Below are positions 37,664 to 47,671 of a stretch of 64,000 bases of DNA, one piece after another. The notes under the pieces are model-generated. The model was given only the letters and a program-made list of their open reading frames with translations, had not been told where the DNA came from and ran no database searches. Source of the DNA: Escherichia coli (GTDB taxonomy: Bacteria; Pseudomonadota; Gammaproteobacteria; Enterobacterales; Enterobacteriaceae); the NCBI GenBank assembly GCA_021307345.1, contig CP089930.1, forward strand, positions 1,860,001 to 1,924,000. Direction: 5' to 3'. Position numbers and translations under genes: made by a program. The stretch's first letter is position 1. Each line of letters begins with the position of its first letter.

Positions 37664-38395
37664 ATGGACAGTCTCAATCTTAATAAACATATTTCTGGCC
37701 AGTTCAATGCCGAACTGGAAAGCATCCGCACGCAGGTGATGACCATGGGCGGTATGGTGGAGCAACAGCTTACTGATGCCATCACCGCCATGCACAATCA
37801 GGATAGCGATCTGGCGAAGCGTGTGATCGAAGGCGACAAAAACGTCAACATGATGGAAGTGGCAATCGATGAAGCCTGTGTGCGCATTATTGCTAAACGT
37901 CAGCCGACGGCGAGTGACCTGCGTCTGGTGATGGTGATAAGCAAGACCATCGCCGAACTGGAGCGTATTGGCGACGTGGCGGACAAAATCTGCCGTACTG
38001 CGCTGGAGAAATTCTCCCAGCAGCATCAGCCGTTGCTGGTAAGTCTGGAATCTCTGGGGCGTCACACAATCCAGATGCTGCATGACGTACTGGACGCGTT
38101 CGCGCGCATGGATATTGACGAAGCGGTACGAATTTATCGTGAAGATAAAAAAGTCGATCAGGAGTACGAAGGTATTGTTCGTCAGCTGATGACCTACATG
38201 ATGGAAGATTCGCGCACTATTCCGAGCGTACTTACCGCGCTGTTCTGTGCGCGTTCAATCGAACGTATCGGTGACCGTTGTCAGAATATCTGTGAATATA
38301 TCTTCTACTACGTGAAAGGGCAGGATTTCCGTCACGTCGGCGGCGATGAGCTGGATAAACTGCTGGCAGAGAAAGATCCGAAAGCCTCACGCTAA
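37664..38395 (+). CDS. phoU: Phosphate signalling regulator PhoU
   Basis: A 243-residue protein made of two three-helix bundles with the metal-binding repeats [12 protein letters not shown] and [12 protein letters not shown]. It links the Pst transporter to the sensor kinase PhoR and turns off the Pho response when phosphate is high. The ATG at 37664 (MDSLNLNKH) is the accepted start; an upstream in-frame ATG at 37646 lies within the pstB end. The C-terminal residues EKDPKASR differ from the K-12 ending and the protein is two residues longer, as noted in the findings. Confidence 0.96.
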   Translation: MDSLNLNKHISGQFNAELESIRTQVMTMGGMVEQQLTDAITAMHNQDSDLAKRVIEGDKNVNMMEVAIDEACVRIIAKRQPTASDLRLVMVISKTIAELERIGDVADKICRTALEKFSQQHQPLLVSLESLGRHTIQMLHDVLDAFARMDIDEAVRIYREDKKVDQEYEGIVRQLMTYMMEDSRTIPSVLTALFCARSIERIGDRCQNICEYIFYYVKGQDFRHVGGDELDKLLAEKDPKASR

Positions 38396-38433
38396 CCGTA
38401 TGCCGCATCAGGCAATCTGCGAGTACGTAATCT

Positions 38434-38466
38434 GACCGGTGAGATATATCACCGGTCTCTTTATTT
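38434..38466 (+). terminator. Terminator between phoU and yieH
   Basis: GACCGGTGA and TCACCGGTC form a perfect 9-bp stem around GATATA, followed by TCTTTATTT. It ends the pst-phoU operon and overlaps the end of the convergent yieH, so it may serve both. Confidence 0.75.
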
Positions 38467-39130
38467 ACTGAGTGATATCCCAGCCGCGAGCCTTCCAGAG
38501 TTCCGGTAACTGTGAAAGATGGGTAAAAGTAGTGACTTTCGGATGAACGATCGGCTTATTGTGCGGGTCAGCGCAGAAGTAAAACACTTCCATACCGGCA
38601 TCGATTCCTGACTGCGCACCGGCGCTGGAGTCATCAACCAGAATGCAGTTTTCAACGTTCACATTCATCGCTTTTGCCGCATGGAACATTAACGCCGGAT
38701 CGGGTTTCCAGCGTTGGATATCGTAACCGCTGAACAGTTTTTCCGGGAAATAGTGCAGCATATTGAGTTTGCCAAGCGAATGTTGCATTTTGCTGACTGG
38801 GCCGTTAGAGACGACGCACATCGGCACGTTAACGCTCGCCAGCAATTCGTTAGCACCCGCAATCACCTCCAGTTCGCTATCAAACAGACGTGCCACTTCC
38901 GCACGATAAACGTGCTCGGCATCGGCACGAACCATTTCTACGCCCTGTTCTTTGCTAATGATGTCGATGATTTCGTAGAGTTTTACGCCTTTAAAACGGG
39001 TAAAAATTTCTTCCAGGTCAACGTGAATGCCAAATTTCCTGAACATCGTGACATAGGCGCGAGAGCAAATAACCTCGCTATCGACCAGCGTACCGTCGCA
39101 GTCGAAAAATACCGCTTCTATCTGGGACAT
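38465..39130 (-). CDS. yieH: HAD-family phosphatase YieH (6-phosphogluconate phosphatase)
   Basis: A 221-residue HAD hydrolase. The nucleophile motif DCDGT is at residues 10-14; motif II is around VVSNGP, and motifs III/IV (KPDPALMF and LVDDSSAGAQSG) follow. It dephosphorylates small sugar phosphates, with 6-phosphogluconate reported as substrate. Residues about 30-115 seem to differ clearly from the K-12 protein while the last third is nearly the same, a mosaic pattern. In K-12 the bgl genes and cbrBC lie between phoU and this gene. Confidence 0.92.
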   Translation of the reverse strand: MSQIEAVFFDCDGTLVDSEVICSRAYVTMFRKFGIHVDLEEIFTRFKGVKLYEIIDIISKEQGVEMVRADAEHVYRAEVARLFDSELEVIAGANELLASVNVPMCVVSNGPVSKMQHSLGKLNMLHYFPEKLFSGYDIQRWKPDPALMFHAAKAMNVNVENCILVDDSSAGAQSGIDAGMEVFYFCADPHNKPIVHPKVTTFTHLSQLPELWKARGWDITQ

Positions 39131-39147
39131 GTCTTTCCTTTATCGTT

Positions 39148-39163
39148 AGTTTAACGTTTTCGT
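39148..39163. promoter_or_regulatory. Possible PurR box upstream of adeP
   Basis: AGTTTAACGTTTTCGT has an exact right half of the PurR consensus (ACGCAAACGTTTNCNT) and a degraded left half. It sits in the yieH-adeP divergent gap. PurR control of this adenine permease has been predicted in E. coli. Confidence 0.45.
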
Positions 39164-39296
39164 CATGCAGATTGGCGCGACGCAATCGTTGCCGTATAAG
39201 CAAATACAATGAAAAAAAGTTATCTTCAGCCGTCCATATTGTCTCATTTTGGTATACGATAGCGACGGATTTTCCCTCCTTGTTCGGAAATAGATA

Positions 39297-40634
39297 ATGA
39301 GTCAACAACACACAACCCAGGCTTCTGGCCAGGGGATGCTGGAACGCGTGTTTAAACTGCGCGAACATGGCACGACGGCACGAACCGAAGTGATCGCTGG
39401 TTTTACCACCTTCCTGACGATGGTTTACATCGTTTTTGTTAACCCGCAAATTCTTGGCGTCGCTGGCATGGACACCAGCGCCGTCTTCGTCACCACCTGT
39501 CTGATTGCTGCGTTCGGCAGTATTCTGATGGGGCTGTTTGCTAACCTGCCAGTCGCGCTGGCTCCCGCTATGGGTCTGAATGCGTTCTTCGCCTTTGTTG
39601 TGGTGCAGGCGATGGGCTTGCCATGGCAGGTCGGGATGGGCGCCATTTTCTGGGGCGCGATTGGTCTGCTGTTACTGACGATTTTCCGCGTTCGCTACTG
39701 GATGATTGCCAACATTCCAGTGAGTCTGCGTGTGGGGATCACCAGCGGTATCGGCCTGTTCATTGGTATGATGGGGCTGAAAAACGCAGGTGTCATTGTC
39801 GCTAACCCGGAAACGCTGGTCAGCATCGGTAACCTGACTTCTCACAGCGTGCTGCTGGGTATCCTCGGCTTCTTCATCATTGCTATTCTGGCCTCGCGCA
39901 ACATTCACGCGGCGGTACTGGTTTCCATCGTGGTGACGACGCTTTTGGGCTGGATGCTGGGTGATGTGCACTACAACGGCATTGTCTCCGCGCCGCCGAG
40001 CGTGATGACGGTAGTGGGTCATGTGGATTTAGCCGGGTCATTAAACCTCGGTCTGGCAGGGGTAATTTTCTCTTTCATGCTGGTCAACCTGTTTGACTCC
40101 TCCGGTACGTTGATTGGCGTAACCGATAAAGCGGGTCTGGCGGATGAGAAAGGTAAATTCCCGCGCATGAAGCAGGCGCTGTATGTCGACAGTATCTCTT
40201 CTGTTACCGGTTCCTTTATCGGTACATCTTCCGTCACGGCGTATATTGAGTCCTCTTCTGGTGTTTCCGTTGGCGGTCGTACCGGTCTGACGGCAGTGGT
40301 TGTCGGCCTGCTATTCCTGCTGGTTATCTTTCTGTCACCGCTGGCGGGAATGGTGCCTGGCTATGCTGCTGCTGGCGCGCTGATCTACGTGGGCGTACTG
40401 ATGACCTCAAGTCTTGCTCGCGTGAAATGGCAGGATCTTACTGAATCCGTTCCGGCGTTTATTACCGCCGTGATGATGCCGTTCAGCTTTTCGATTACTG
40501 AAGGTATTGCGCTGGGCTTCATTTCCTACTGCGTGATGAAAATCGGCACCGGACGTCTGCGTGATCTAAGCCCGTGCGTAATCATCGTTGCGCTGCTGTT
40601 TATCCTGAAGATCGTGTTTATCGACGCCCACTAA
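39297..40634 (+). CDS. adeP: Adenine permease AdeP (PurP/YieG)
   Basis: A 445-residue nucleobase/cation symporter of the AzgA-like NCS2 family. About 12-14 hydrophobic segments cover the protein. The family motifs MVYIVFVNPQIL, APAMGLNAFF near residue 90 and VNLFDSSGTLIG near 265 are present. It imports adenine with high affinity. Single gene, ended by a strong terminator, next to chrR. Confidence 0.95.
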   Translation: MSQQHTTQASGQGMLERVFKLREHGTTARTEVIAGFTTFLTMVYIVFVNPQILGVAGMDTSAVFVTTCLIAAFGSILMGLFANLPVALAPAMGLNAFFAFVVVQAMGLPWQVGMGAIFWGAIGLLLLTIFRVRYWMIANIPVSLRVGITSGIGLFIGMMGLKNAGVIVANPETLVSIGNLTSHSVLLGILGFFIIAILASRNIHAAVLVSIVVTTLLGWMLGDVHYNGIVSAPPSVMTVVGHVDLAGSLNLGLAGVIFSFMLVNLFDSSGTLIGVTDKAGLADEKGKFPRMKQALYVDSISSVTGSFIGTSSVTAYIESSSGVSVGGRTGLTAVVVGLLFLLVIFLSPLAGMVPGYAAAGALIYVGVLMTSSLARVKWQDLTESVPAFITAVMMPFSFSITEGIALGFISYCVMKIGTGRLRDLSPCVIIVALLFILKIVFIDAH

Positions 40635-40649
40635 AATCGATAACTCGTT

Positions 40650-40687
40650 AAAAAACCCGCCATGAGTTACCGCTGGCGGGTTTTTTA
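40650..40687. terminator. Bidirectional terminator between adeP and chrR
   Basis: AAAAAACCCGCC and GGCGGGTTTTTT form a stem of 12 bp around a 13-base loop. A and T runs on either side let it act for adeP (+) and for chrR (-), whose stop is at 40689. Confidence 0.9.
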
Positions 40688-40688
40688 T

Positions 40689-41255
40689 TTAGAGTTTCAC
40701 CCGCTGAATAAACTCGCCAAATGCGGTCAATTGTCCGGTCAGATGATCCAGTGTTCCTTGATCAATCACTTCTCCGGTTTGTGGATCGACTTTGTTCTGA
40801 ATCACACCGCCCATAAACTCCGGTTTGTTCATTACCATCGCGTCGAGAAAAACCAGAATCTGGCGCAGGTGATACTGGCAGCGCGCGCCGCCAATCACGC
40901 CCATTGAGCTGGTCTGAATCAACACCGGTTTACCGGCCAGCGGTTGATCCGGCAGGCGAGATAGCCAGTCGATGGCATTTTTCAGTCCGCCCGGCACGGA
41001 GTAGTTATATTCCGGCGTGACGATCACCACGCCGTCAGCTTGGCGAATTTGTTCCGCCAGAGCTTCAACTGTCGCTGGAAAACCTTCTTCCTGCTGTACG
41101 TCAGCGTCATACAGAGGAATGTCGGCAATGGAAGGTAACGCATTGACTTCCATACCCGCAGGGGCAATTTTCGGCAGTGTACGTGCAACCATGCCATTAA
41201 ATGAGCCTTTGCGCAGGCTCCCCAGTAACGTAACCACCTTCAATTTTTCAGACAT
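40689..41255 (-). CDS. chrR: NADPH-dependent quinone / chromate reductase ChrR (YieF)
   Basis: A 188-residue FMN-dependent flavoprotein of the NADPH-dependent FMN reductase family. The phosphate-binding loop GSLRKGSFN (residues 12-20) and the PEYNYSVPGGLKNAIDWLSR segment around residue 82, which contacts FMN and NADPH, are both seen. It reduces quinones by two electrons and lowers oxidative stress; chromate is an incidental substrate. It follows yieE on the same strand by 21 bases. Confidence 0.95.
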   Translation of the reverse strand: MSEKLKVVTLLGSLRKGSFNGMVARTLPKIAPAGMEVNALPSIADIPLYDADVQQEEGFPATVEALAEQIRQADGVVIVTPEYNYSVPGGLKNAIDWLSRLPDQPLAGKPVLIQTSSMGVIGGARCQYHLRQILVFLDAMVMNKPEFMGGVIQNKVDPQTGEVIDQGTLDHLTGQLTAFGEFIQRVKL

Positions 41256-41276
41256 GATGACTCCTGTGGTTGTCTA

Positions 41277-42026
41277 TCAATTTGGCGAAAAAGACTTCAC
41301 GGTAGATAGCTGGGCAAAACGCATCATCCGGCTGGTGGGGTTGTTGGCGCGACTGTGAATATCCGGCAGACTTTTCCAGCCTTGCTTACCATCTAACTCC
41401 CAGACACTGAGCTTCTCAATCGCTGGAGTGACCGCCACGGACCACACCAGCACGTCCTCTGCGTCGCATAACGCTTCTACATGATTTACATGGGCACATT
41501 TCAGGCGTCCGGCAATGGGCAGCAATTGCAGATCGCGCGGGTCGTCATTCAGTACATCGCCGGTAAGTTTTAGCACGCTTCGGCGCAAAGTAATGAGTTG
41601 CGCTCGTGCTTCATTAGGATCGTTCTGCTTACTGATCCATAACGATTCATTGCTGGAAAAAATAGGGTTATCGGGTGCATGGGGACTATGAAACCCGCGT
41701 GTTGCGCGCTGTAGCTCCATATCGAGACCACACTCACCTTCGGTTGTTAACGCTACGCCGACCATATTTCCGGCATAGGATATTGAAAATGATGGCAAAT
41801 TTTTATCGAGGAAAACCGGCTTTCCTTTAGCCTGGGTGACGATCTCTGGTAATTCGCTTATGCCATACAGCATAGACATCAGTTCTGCGAGTAAACCTCT
41901 GGACGCCAGAAAACGACTTTGACGATGAGGGGGAAGATTTCGGGCTTCTTGATGACACCGGGAGGGGAGACGAACAGATATCAAATGTCCTTCCGTTAAA
42001 ATCCCTCGGGCAAAGTGAGTCGCCAT
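41277..42026 (-). CDS. yieE: 4'-phosphopantetheinyl transferase-superfamily protein YieE
   Basis: A 249-residue protein with the Sfp/EntD-type signature: the GVALTTEGECGLDMEL block with the magnesium-binding acidic residues, then W-I-S-K-Q-N-D. It is thought to transfer a phosphopantetheine arm to carrier proteins; the target is not known with certainty. The ATG at 42026 (MATHFARG) is preceded by GGAG and is preferred to the ATG at 42038, which has no ribosome-binding site. Confidence 0.9.
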   Translation of the reverse strand: MATHFARGILTEGHLISVRLPSRCHQEARNLPPHRQSRFLASRGLLAELMSMLYGISELPEIVTQAKGKPVFLDKNLPSFSISYAGNMVGVALTTEGECGLDMELQRATRGFHSPHAPDNPIFSSNESLWISKQNDPNEARAQLITLRRSVLKLTGDVLNDDPRDLQLLPIAGRLKCAHVNHVEALCDAEDVLVWSVAVTPAIEKLSVWELDGKQGWKSLPDIHSRANNPTSRMMRFAQLSTVKSFSPN

Positions 42027-42182
42027 TTTTCGCTCCATGCTTAATGGTCCATTATGAATACAAGAGTAATCATTTGCTGGAACTATGGACAGACTAAAGT
42101 GGCGAAAAGTTCGATTCGGATAAGTTTATTACATGTTTTTTACATTTTATCGTGAAATGTGGTCGCATTTTATACGATTTTA

Positions 42183-43142
42183 TTATGCTATCGAGGCGTA
42201 AATATTTTTAATGGTTTCCCGTAACCAGACGATCTTCGGGTTATGGCTATTCCGTTTGTGCCACAGCAGAGTAAACGGTACTTCCAGCTTTTTTTGCTGG
42301 ATTTCATCAAACGGGAGAGGGAGAGCAACCAACGGCAGTTGGTGGAGCTGATTGTAGTACTGACAGTAGCGCGGTGCGGTCGCCAGTAGCAGATTGTCGG
42401 GCTGCGCCGCCATAAATAGCGCCTGCTCAAATTCTGGCAGACTCATAGCAATCGTGCGTTCTCGGCCTAGCTCCTGTAACACATTGTCCAGCGCCCACGT
42501 ATCGCTCTGTTCCCAGCAAATGCTGATATGCGGATAACGCAGAAAGGTGTCCAGATCCCACGCTTCACGTAGTGCCGGATGATCTTTGCGTAGCCAGACG
42601 CAGGGCACATCACTAAACAGCACTTCATAATCAATGGATAACGGCAACGAACTTAGTAGCTCCCGCGAACGGGGATGACTTTCACGACCGGAAAAACCGA
42701 TATCCACTTCGCCACGGGTAATCGCATCCAGCGAATCGTAATCCCAGTTGCGTAATTTAATAGTCGCCTGCGGGTAACGCTGGTAGATCTGTTTCGATAA
42801 CGCGTTAAACATGATCATCATCAGCGGTGACTCCGCCGCTAACTCAAACTTAAGGCCGCGCGGCGTTTCATGATGCGGTTTATCCAGCAGCAGGTTGCTC
42901 ATTTGCATCCATTCCGCCAGATTTTGTTCCATGCTGACCATCAGCGGTGTGGGCGACAGGCCCAGCGGTGAGTTCACAAAGAGCGGATCATCAAACCATG
43001 CCCGAAGTTTTGCTAATGACTTGCTCACCGCCGAAGGCGTTACGTTCATCCGTTTCGCCGCTTTGGTTACGCTGCGCTCCTGCATCAGCAATTGCAGACA
43101 GAGCAGCAAATTGAGATCAAGCGTGGTGATGGATTTCTTCAT
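42183..43142 (-). CDS. yidZ: LysR-family regulator YidZ
   Basis: A 319-residue LysR-type regulator. The N-terminal winged helix-turn-helix occupies residues 6-65 ([20 protein letters not shown] ... [10 protein letters not shown]), and the rest is the LysR substrate-binding domain. It has been linked to nitric-oxide protection under anaerobiosis in E. coli. Its start overlaps the end of mdtL by 26 bases, so both may be translated from one message. Confidence 0.94.
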   Translation of the reverse strand: MKKSITTLDLNLLLCLQLLMQERSVTKAAKRMNVTPSAVSKSLAKLRAWFDDPLFVNSPLGLSPTPLMVSMEQNLAEWMQMSNLLLDKPHHETPRGLKFELAAESPLMMIMFNALSKQIYQRYPQATIKLRNWDYDSLDAITRGEVDIGFSGRESHPRSRELLSSLPLSIDYEVLFSDVPCVWLRKDHPALREAWDLDTFLRYPHISICWEQSDTWALDNVLQELGRERTIAMSLPEFEQALFMAAQPDNLLLATAPRYCQYYNQLHQLPLVALPLPFDEIQQKKLEVPFTLLWHKRNSHNPKIVWLRETIKNIYASIA

Positions 43143-44292
43143 GAGCGGTAACAGGGCGTCCAGGTGTGACGAGCATAATCAGCAACAGGCTCACTATGCT
43201 ACAGGCAATCAGAATCCCGATCAGCATATTCCATGCGCTGAGACCAACCACCGCTGCCAGCCAAATCCACAGTGACGAACCGCAAACCTGCGCGATGCCT
43301 AAGGTCGAACTGGCCACGCCTGCGCGTAATGAAAACGGCCCTAACGCCTGACTCATTGCCACGCCGAAGCCTACCGAAAAACCGGCGCAAATCAGCGTGA
43401 TGCCAAACAGAGAAATCACGTGGGAAGGTGAAATGGCAAGGGTGATACCCGCCGCCAGGAATAACACCTGCGAGGTGATCATCAGCGTTCGCGGCTTAAA
43501 AATTCCCAATGCAAACGGCGTGGAGAACGATACGGTCATACTGACGCCTGCGGTCAGCGCCATAATGGTGGCGTATTCTCCGCGCTCAAAACCCATGATT
43601 TCCATCATCAATACAGGCGACGTATTCACGAAGGTGAGGATCACCGAAACGCTGAGGGTGGTGATAACAACACGGCTGAGGAAAAAACGGTTAAGCAGCG
43701 ATTCAGTATCTTCTCGTGGTTTGTCCGAAGCGACAGGCGCAGCAGGGCGCGTTTCTTTTAAAATAAATAAAGACAACATCAGTACTGCGAAGCCCATCAT
43801 CGCCATTACCCAGAACAGGCTTTGCCACGGGAATTTAAGCATAATCAGATGCCCGAGTACCGGCGCTAACACCGGAATGATGCAGGTAATGCCGTTGAGT
43901 AACGACAGTACTTTTGCCCGACGTCGATCGTCCAGTGTGTCGCGTAAAATGGCGAACGCCACCACGTAACAACAGCCCGCGCCCAGCCCCTGTAGAAAGC
44001 GTCCTGCAAGAAATAACGCGCTGGTTTCAGCCAGTGAACAGAACACCGAGGCGATAATAAATAGCGCCGCGCCGGGTATGGCGACCGGTTTTCTTCCTGA
44101 ACGATCGGCCACTTTACCGGCAAATAACATCGCTGCCGCCATTCCCGCCAGATAAACGGAAAACGCAATATGTAACTGCGCTTCGCTGGCATTGAGGTCG
44201 GCGGCGATGCGCGGTAAACCAACGAGGTACATATCAATCCCGGCGGGATAAAGTAAAACCAGGGCAAAACTACAAATTAAAAAGCGGGACAT
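43117..44292 (-). CDS. mdtL: MFS multidrug efflux protein MdtL
   Basis: A 391-residue drug:H+ antiporter of the DHA1 (Bcr/CflA-like) type with 12 hydrophobic segments. The DHA1 motif A-type loop ([12 protein letters not shown], near residues 59-70) and motif C-like glycines in helix 5 are present. Overexpression gives chloramphenicol resistance in E. coli. Located downstream of the tna operon on the same strand, with a terminator between. Confidence 0.95.
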   Translation of the reverse strand: MSRFLICSFALVLLYPAGIDMYLVGLPRIAADLNASEAQLHIAFSVYLAGMAAAMLFAGKVADRSGRKPVAIPGAALFIIASVFCSLAETSALFLAGRFLQGLGAGCCYVVAFAILRDTLDDRRRAKVLSLLNGITCIIPVLAPVLGHLIMLKFPWQSLFWVMAMMGFAVLMLSLFILKETRPAAPVASDKPREDTESLLNRFFLSRVVITTLSVSVILTFVNTSPVLMMEIMGFERGEYATIMALTAGVSMTVSFSTPFALGIFKPRTLMITSQVLFLAAGITLAISPSHVISLFGITLICAGFSVGFGVAMSQALGPFSLRAGVASSTLGIAQVCGSSLWIWLAAVVGLSAWNMLIGILIACSIVSLLLIMLVTPGRPVTAHEEIHHHA

Positions 44293-44388
44293 GGGTTAAA
44301 GCGTCCTGATAGTAAGGTGACGCAAAGCATACGTGGTGAAGGAGGATCAGGCGAGTTGCCATTTGGACAAAAGAGATTTCCTGAGAGG

Positions 44389-44418
44389 CAAGAAGCCAGC
44401 AAAATAGCTGGCTTCTTG
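44389..44418 (-). terminator. Terminator after tnaB
   Basis: A perfect 12-bp stem (CAAGAAGCCAGC / GCTGGCTTCTTG) with a 6-base loop lies 7 bases after the tnaB stop, followed on the minus strand by a C/T-rich stretch. It ends the tryptophanase operon. Confidence 0.75.
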
Positions 44419-44424
44419 AAGGGA

Positions 44425-45672
44425 TCAGCCAAATTTAGGTAACACGTTAAAGACGTTACCGAACCAGCATAAAATCACAGTTATACCAAAGAGGATAACA
44501 ATCGCCGGAATGAGATTGCCGCCCCAAACCGTGAACATCTGGTTGGGAAACTTCTTGCGGGCTTTGATTGCCAGCACTGCGGGAATAATGACCGCCCAGA
44601 TAGTGGCGCACAGCCCGGCACCGCCGATCCCGTAAATAAAGCCATTCGGGAAGACGAGATACAACAACGAGGGTGGCAGGAAGGTTAACAGCACGGTTTT
44701 GAAACGCCCGCCGTGGGAGTTATCAATCTTAAACAGATCCGCCAGATAATCGAACAACCCCAGCGTGACACCAAAAAACGAGCTGGCGACAGCTAAGTTG
44801 GAGAACACCAGCAGGCAAAACTCGATAATGCCATGTTGTTTGGTGCCGAGGAACGATTTCACCAGTGAATCGACGTTGCCGCCGGAGGAGATAATCGCTT
44901 TAAAACTTTCACGCGGAATATTCCCCATCGTGCAATACAGCCAGAAGAGATAAATCACCAGCGCCAGCAGCGAACCGAAAACCACGCTTTTGATGAGCTT
45001 ATCTTTACGTTTGCCATAGCAAATAATCAGGCTGGGAATATTGCCGTGGAAACCAAATGACGCAAGGCACACTGGCAGAGCCATAAAAATGTACGGGAAG
45101 TAAGACGTCCCCGCAGTCGTGCTGGTGGCATCACGTAGAACGGAATAATCGACCTGGAAGAAGAAAGAGCCAAACACAATGACAAAGGAGATAATCTTCA
45201 GCCCGAGGAACAATGACGTGATACGGCTGGCGGCTAACGAACTTATCCATAATACGCTGGCGACGAAAATGGCCGTGCAGATCCCGACAATGCGAGGATT
45301 GGCATGGTAGCCCAGATTCATTGATATCGTTTCGCTAATGATCGCGCCGTTAGCGGAGATATAGGCGTAAGTGAGAATATAGAGAACGAAGGCAACGGTA
45401 ATGCCGCTGATAATGTTCCAGGTGTTACCGATTAAATCTTTAGTGATGGTATTAAAACTGGAGCCGACGGGATAATTTAAATTTGCTTCTAATAAAAGTA
45501 ACCCAGAATGTAGCATTGAAAACCAGGCAATGATAAGGATAAAGGCACCCCAGAAAAACCAGGCACCGGCAAGATCAACAGGTAAAGCAAACATACCTCC
45601 ACCGATTACTGTACCTGCTATAACCATAACACCCCAAAATGCAGAGTGTTTTTTTTCTGCTTGTTCAGTCAT
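44425..45672 (-). CDS. tnaB: Low-affinity tryptophan permease TnaB
   Basis: A 415-residue aromatic amino acid permease of the HAAP family with 11 hydrophobic segments. The first helix has the family motif VIAGTVIGGGMFALPVDLAG (residues 16-35). It imports tryptophan for breakdown by TnaA. It is 90 bases after tnaA, where a small hairpin (GAGTGGCT / AGCCACTC, 45724-45750) lies. Confidence 0.97.
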   Translation of the reverse strand: MTEQAEKKHSAFWGVMVIAGTVIGGGMFALPVDLAGAWFFWGAFILIIAWFSMLHSGLLLLEANLNYPVGSSFNTITKDLIGNTWNIISGITVAFVLYILTYAYISANGAIISETISMNLGYHANPRIVGICTAIFVASVLWISSLAASRITSLFLGLKIISFVIVFGSFFFQVDYSVLRDATSTTAGTSYFPYIFMALPVCLASFGFHGNIPSLIICYGKRKDKLIKSVVFGSLLALVIYLFWLYCTMGNIPRESFKAIISSGGNVDSLVKSFLGTKQHGIIEFCLLVFSNLAVASSFFGVTLGLFDYLADLFKIDNSHGGRFKTVLLTFLPPSLLYLVFPNGFIYGIGGAGLCATIWAVIIPAVLAIKARKKFPNQMFTVWGGNLIPAIVILFGITVILCWFGNVFNVLPKFG

Positions 45673-45762
45673 GATGCCACCTTTAGAGGAAGGCTATTTT
45701 TGTTATTGAGGATGTAGGGAGTGGAGTGGCTAACATCCTTATAGCCACTCTGAGTGTATTAA

Positions 45763-47178
45763 TTAAACTTCTTTCAGTTTTGCGGTGAAGTGACGCAATA
45801 CTTTCGGTTCGTAGGTAAAGGTTAACCCTTTAATATTTGCTGCGTTCTCTTTCACATGTTTGAAGGCTTCAATAATAAAGTCCATATGTGTTTGAGTATA
45901 TGTTGCGCGTGGAATGGTTAAACGCAGCAATTCTGCCGGGCACGGCAGTTGTTTACCGGTTTTCGGATCGCGGCCTAACAGGAAAGAACCAATTTCTACC
46001 GCACGGATACCGGCGACTTTATACAGCTCGCACGCCAGCGCCTGTGCCGGGAACTGATCTGCCGGAATATGCGGCAACAGTTTACCGGCATCAACGAACG
46101 CCGCGTGACCGCCCGCCTGTTGGCACACAACGCCAATCTCTTCCAGACCATCGACCAGATACTGCACCTGTGCAATACGATAGGCCAGCCAGTCATGATT
46201 CATGCCATCATACAGACCCACAGCCAGACGCTCCATCGCGCCACCTTCCAGACCACCATAAGTCGGGAAGCCTTCCTGCACCACGCAAAGGGTTCTGCAC
46301 TCGGTATAGACATCGAAGAAGCTGTCGTCTTTCACGCACAGCAGGCCGCCCATCGGCACCATCGCATCTTTCTTGGCGGACATTGCCAGCATATCGGCAT
46401 ATTTGTAGGTTTCGCGGGTAATTTGCTCGATAGTCCAGTCTTTGTATTCCGCTTCACGTTGCTTGATGAAATAGGCGTTTTCAGCAAAGCGCGCGGAGTC
46501 CATCACTACAGGAATGTCATATTTCTTCGCAATGCTGTACATCGCTTTCATATTTGCCAGTGAAACCGGCTGACCACCTGCGGAGTTACTGGTGATGGTA
46601 GCAACGATATATGGCACGTTATTCGGGCCAACTTCCTCAATACCGCGTTCTAATCCTTCGAGGTCAAAGTTACCTTTAAAGTCGTAACGCACGCCAGTAT
46701 CGAAGGCTTCTTTGATATAGACGTTACGCACGGTACAGCCGTTAATCTGGCTATGCCCCTGAGTGGTGTCGAAGAAATAGTTCGAGAACGCTACCATTTT
46801 GCTGCGATCCAGCCCTTTTTCCTGCTCGCGTTTTTTAATCAGTACCGGAATGTAGATTTGCTCTGCGCCACGCCCCTGGTGAGTCGGAATGGTGTATTGA
46901 TAACCAAAGATATTCTTCACTGACTCGGCTAATGCGTAGTAGCTGCGGCTGCCGCTGTAGGCTTCGTCGCCGCGCATCATCGCTGCCTGCATACTCTGCG
47001 TCACCGCTCCGGTGCCACTGTCGGTCAGTAAATCGATAAACACATCTTCGCTATCCAGCAGAAATGGGTTCATACCGGATTTAATAATCGCTTCTTCACG
47101 ATAAGCGCGAGTGGTACGTTTTACTGGCTCAATAACACGAATGCGGAACGGTTCAGGGAGGTGTTTAAAGTTTTCCAT
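45763..47178 (-). CDS. tnaA: Tryptophanase TnaA
   Basis: A 471-residue PLP enzyme that splits tryptophan into indole, pyruvate and ammonia; indole is a signal molecule. The PLP lysine lies in [12 protein letters not shown] near residue 270. The ATG at 47178 ([10 protein letters not shown]) is the accepted start; an upstream in-frame ATG at 47193 (MKDYAMENF) has the same AAGGA in front, but the known protein begins at MENF. Expression depends on tryptophan-induced TnaC arrest and on CRP. Confidence 0.97.
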   Translation of the reverse strand: MENFKHLPEPFRIRVIEPVKRTTRAYREEAIIKSGMNPFLLDSEDVFIDLLTDSGTGAVTQSMQAAMMRGDEAYSGSRSYYALAESVKNIFGYQYTIPTHQGRGAEQIYIPVLIKKREQEKGLDRSKMVAFSNYFFDTTQGHSQINGCTVRNVYIKEAFDTGVRYDFKGNFDLEGLERGIEEVGPNNVPYIVATITSNSAGGQPVSLANMKAMYSIAKKYDIPVVMDSARFAENAYFIKQREAEYKDWTIEQITRETYKYADMLAMSAKKDAMVPMGGLLCVKDDSFFDVYTECRTLCVVQEGFPTYGGLEGGAMERLAVGLYDGMNHDWLAYRIAQVQYLVDGLEEIGVVCQQAGGHAAFVDAGKLLPHIPADQFPAQALACELYKVAGIRAVEIGSFLLGRDPKTGKQLPCPAELLRLTIPRATYTQTHMDFIIEAFKHVKENAANIKGLTFTYEPKVLRHFTAKLKEV

Positions 47179-47399
47179 TGCATAATCCTTCATTTATTTT
47201 AATTGCAGTGATCCCTGTGAATATTACATTTGCAATATCTATTAATTCGCCAGATATATATGCAAGAGCCATCATTTACTAAAACAAGTAAATAAATGAG
47301 AGATAGCCTTTGCAAAAGGCAAAATTAAGATATAGCAAACAAATAGATCACATTGAATCTAATTCGGTTTGGTTCTGATGATGGCTACAGAAGGGCAAA
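47179..47399 (-). promoter_or_regulatory. tnaC-tnaA spacer with Rho-termination region
   Basis: The 221 bases between tnaC and tnaA hold the boxA/rut segment right after the tnaC stop (TTTGCCCTTCTGTAGCC, still as in K-12) and then AT-rich pause sites. Without tryptophan Rho loads here and stops transcription; with tryptophan the arrested ribosome covers the rut site. Confidence 0.75.
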
Positions 47400-47474
47400 T
47401 TAAGGGCGGTGATCGACAATTCTGTTGTCAATATTAAACCACTTTGAGGTCACACATATATGTAAGGTATTCAT
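47400..47474 (-). CDS. tnaC: Tryptophanase leader peptide TnaC
   Basis: A 24-codon leader peptide, MNTLHICVTSKW followed by FNIDNRIVDHRP. The residues essential for tryptophan-induced arrest are all present: Trp12, Asp16, Ile19 and Pro24. Compared with K-12 as I recall it, Ile3 is Thr, Lys18 is Arg, and the stop codon is TAA instead of TGA. Pro24 with free tryptophan blocks peptide release and so prevents Rho termination ahead of tnaA. It is too short for most gene finders. Confidence 0.93.
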   Translation of the reverse strand: MNTLHICVTSKWFNIDNRIVDHRP

Positions 47475-47547
47475 AATGCACTTATCCTCGAAAGACACGA
47501 CGTTACAGTATAATACTCAAGATTTTTGTCTATTCTGAAATTGTTTA

Positions 47548-47569
47548 AATGTGAATCGAATCACAAACG
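47548..47569 (-). promoter_or_regulatory. CRP site of the tna promoter
   Basis: The core TGTGATTCGATTCACA (minus strand) is a near-perfect CRP palindrome, about 75 bases upstream of tnaC. It matches the described catabolite-activated tna promoter. A -35-like TAGACA follows downstream. Confidence 0.85.
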
Positions 47570-47671
47570 ATTACGAAGCAATATTAAATGCTTTTTTAAG
47601 AAAATAAGTTACGTGAGAAGGTTAAGGTTTATAAAAAGGGTTGAGTAATAATAAGAGTGCTAACAAGAAAG

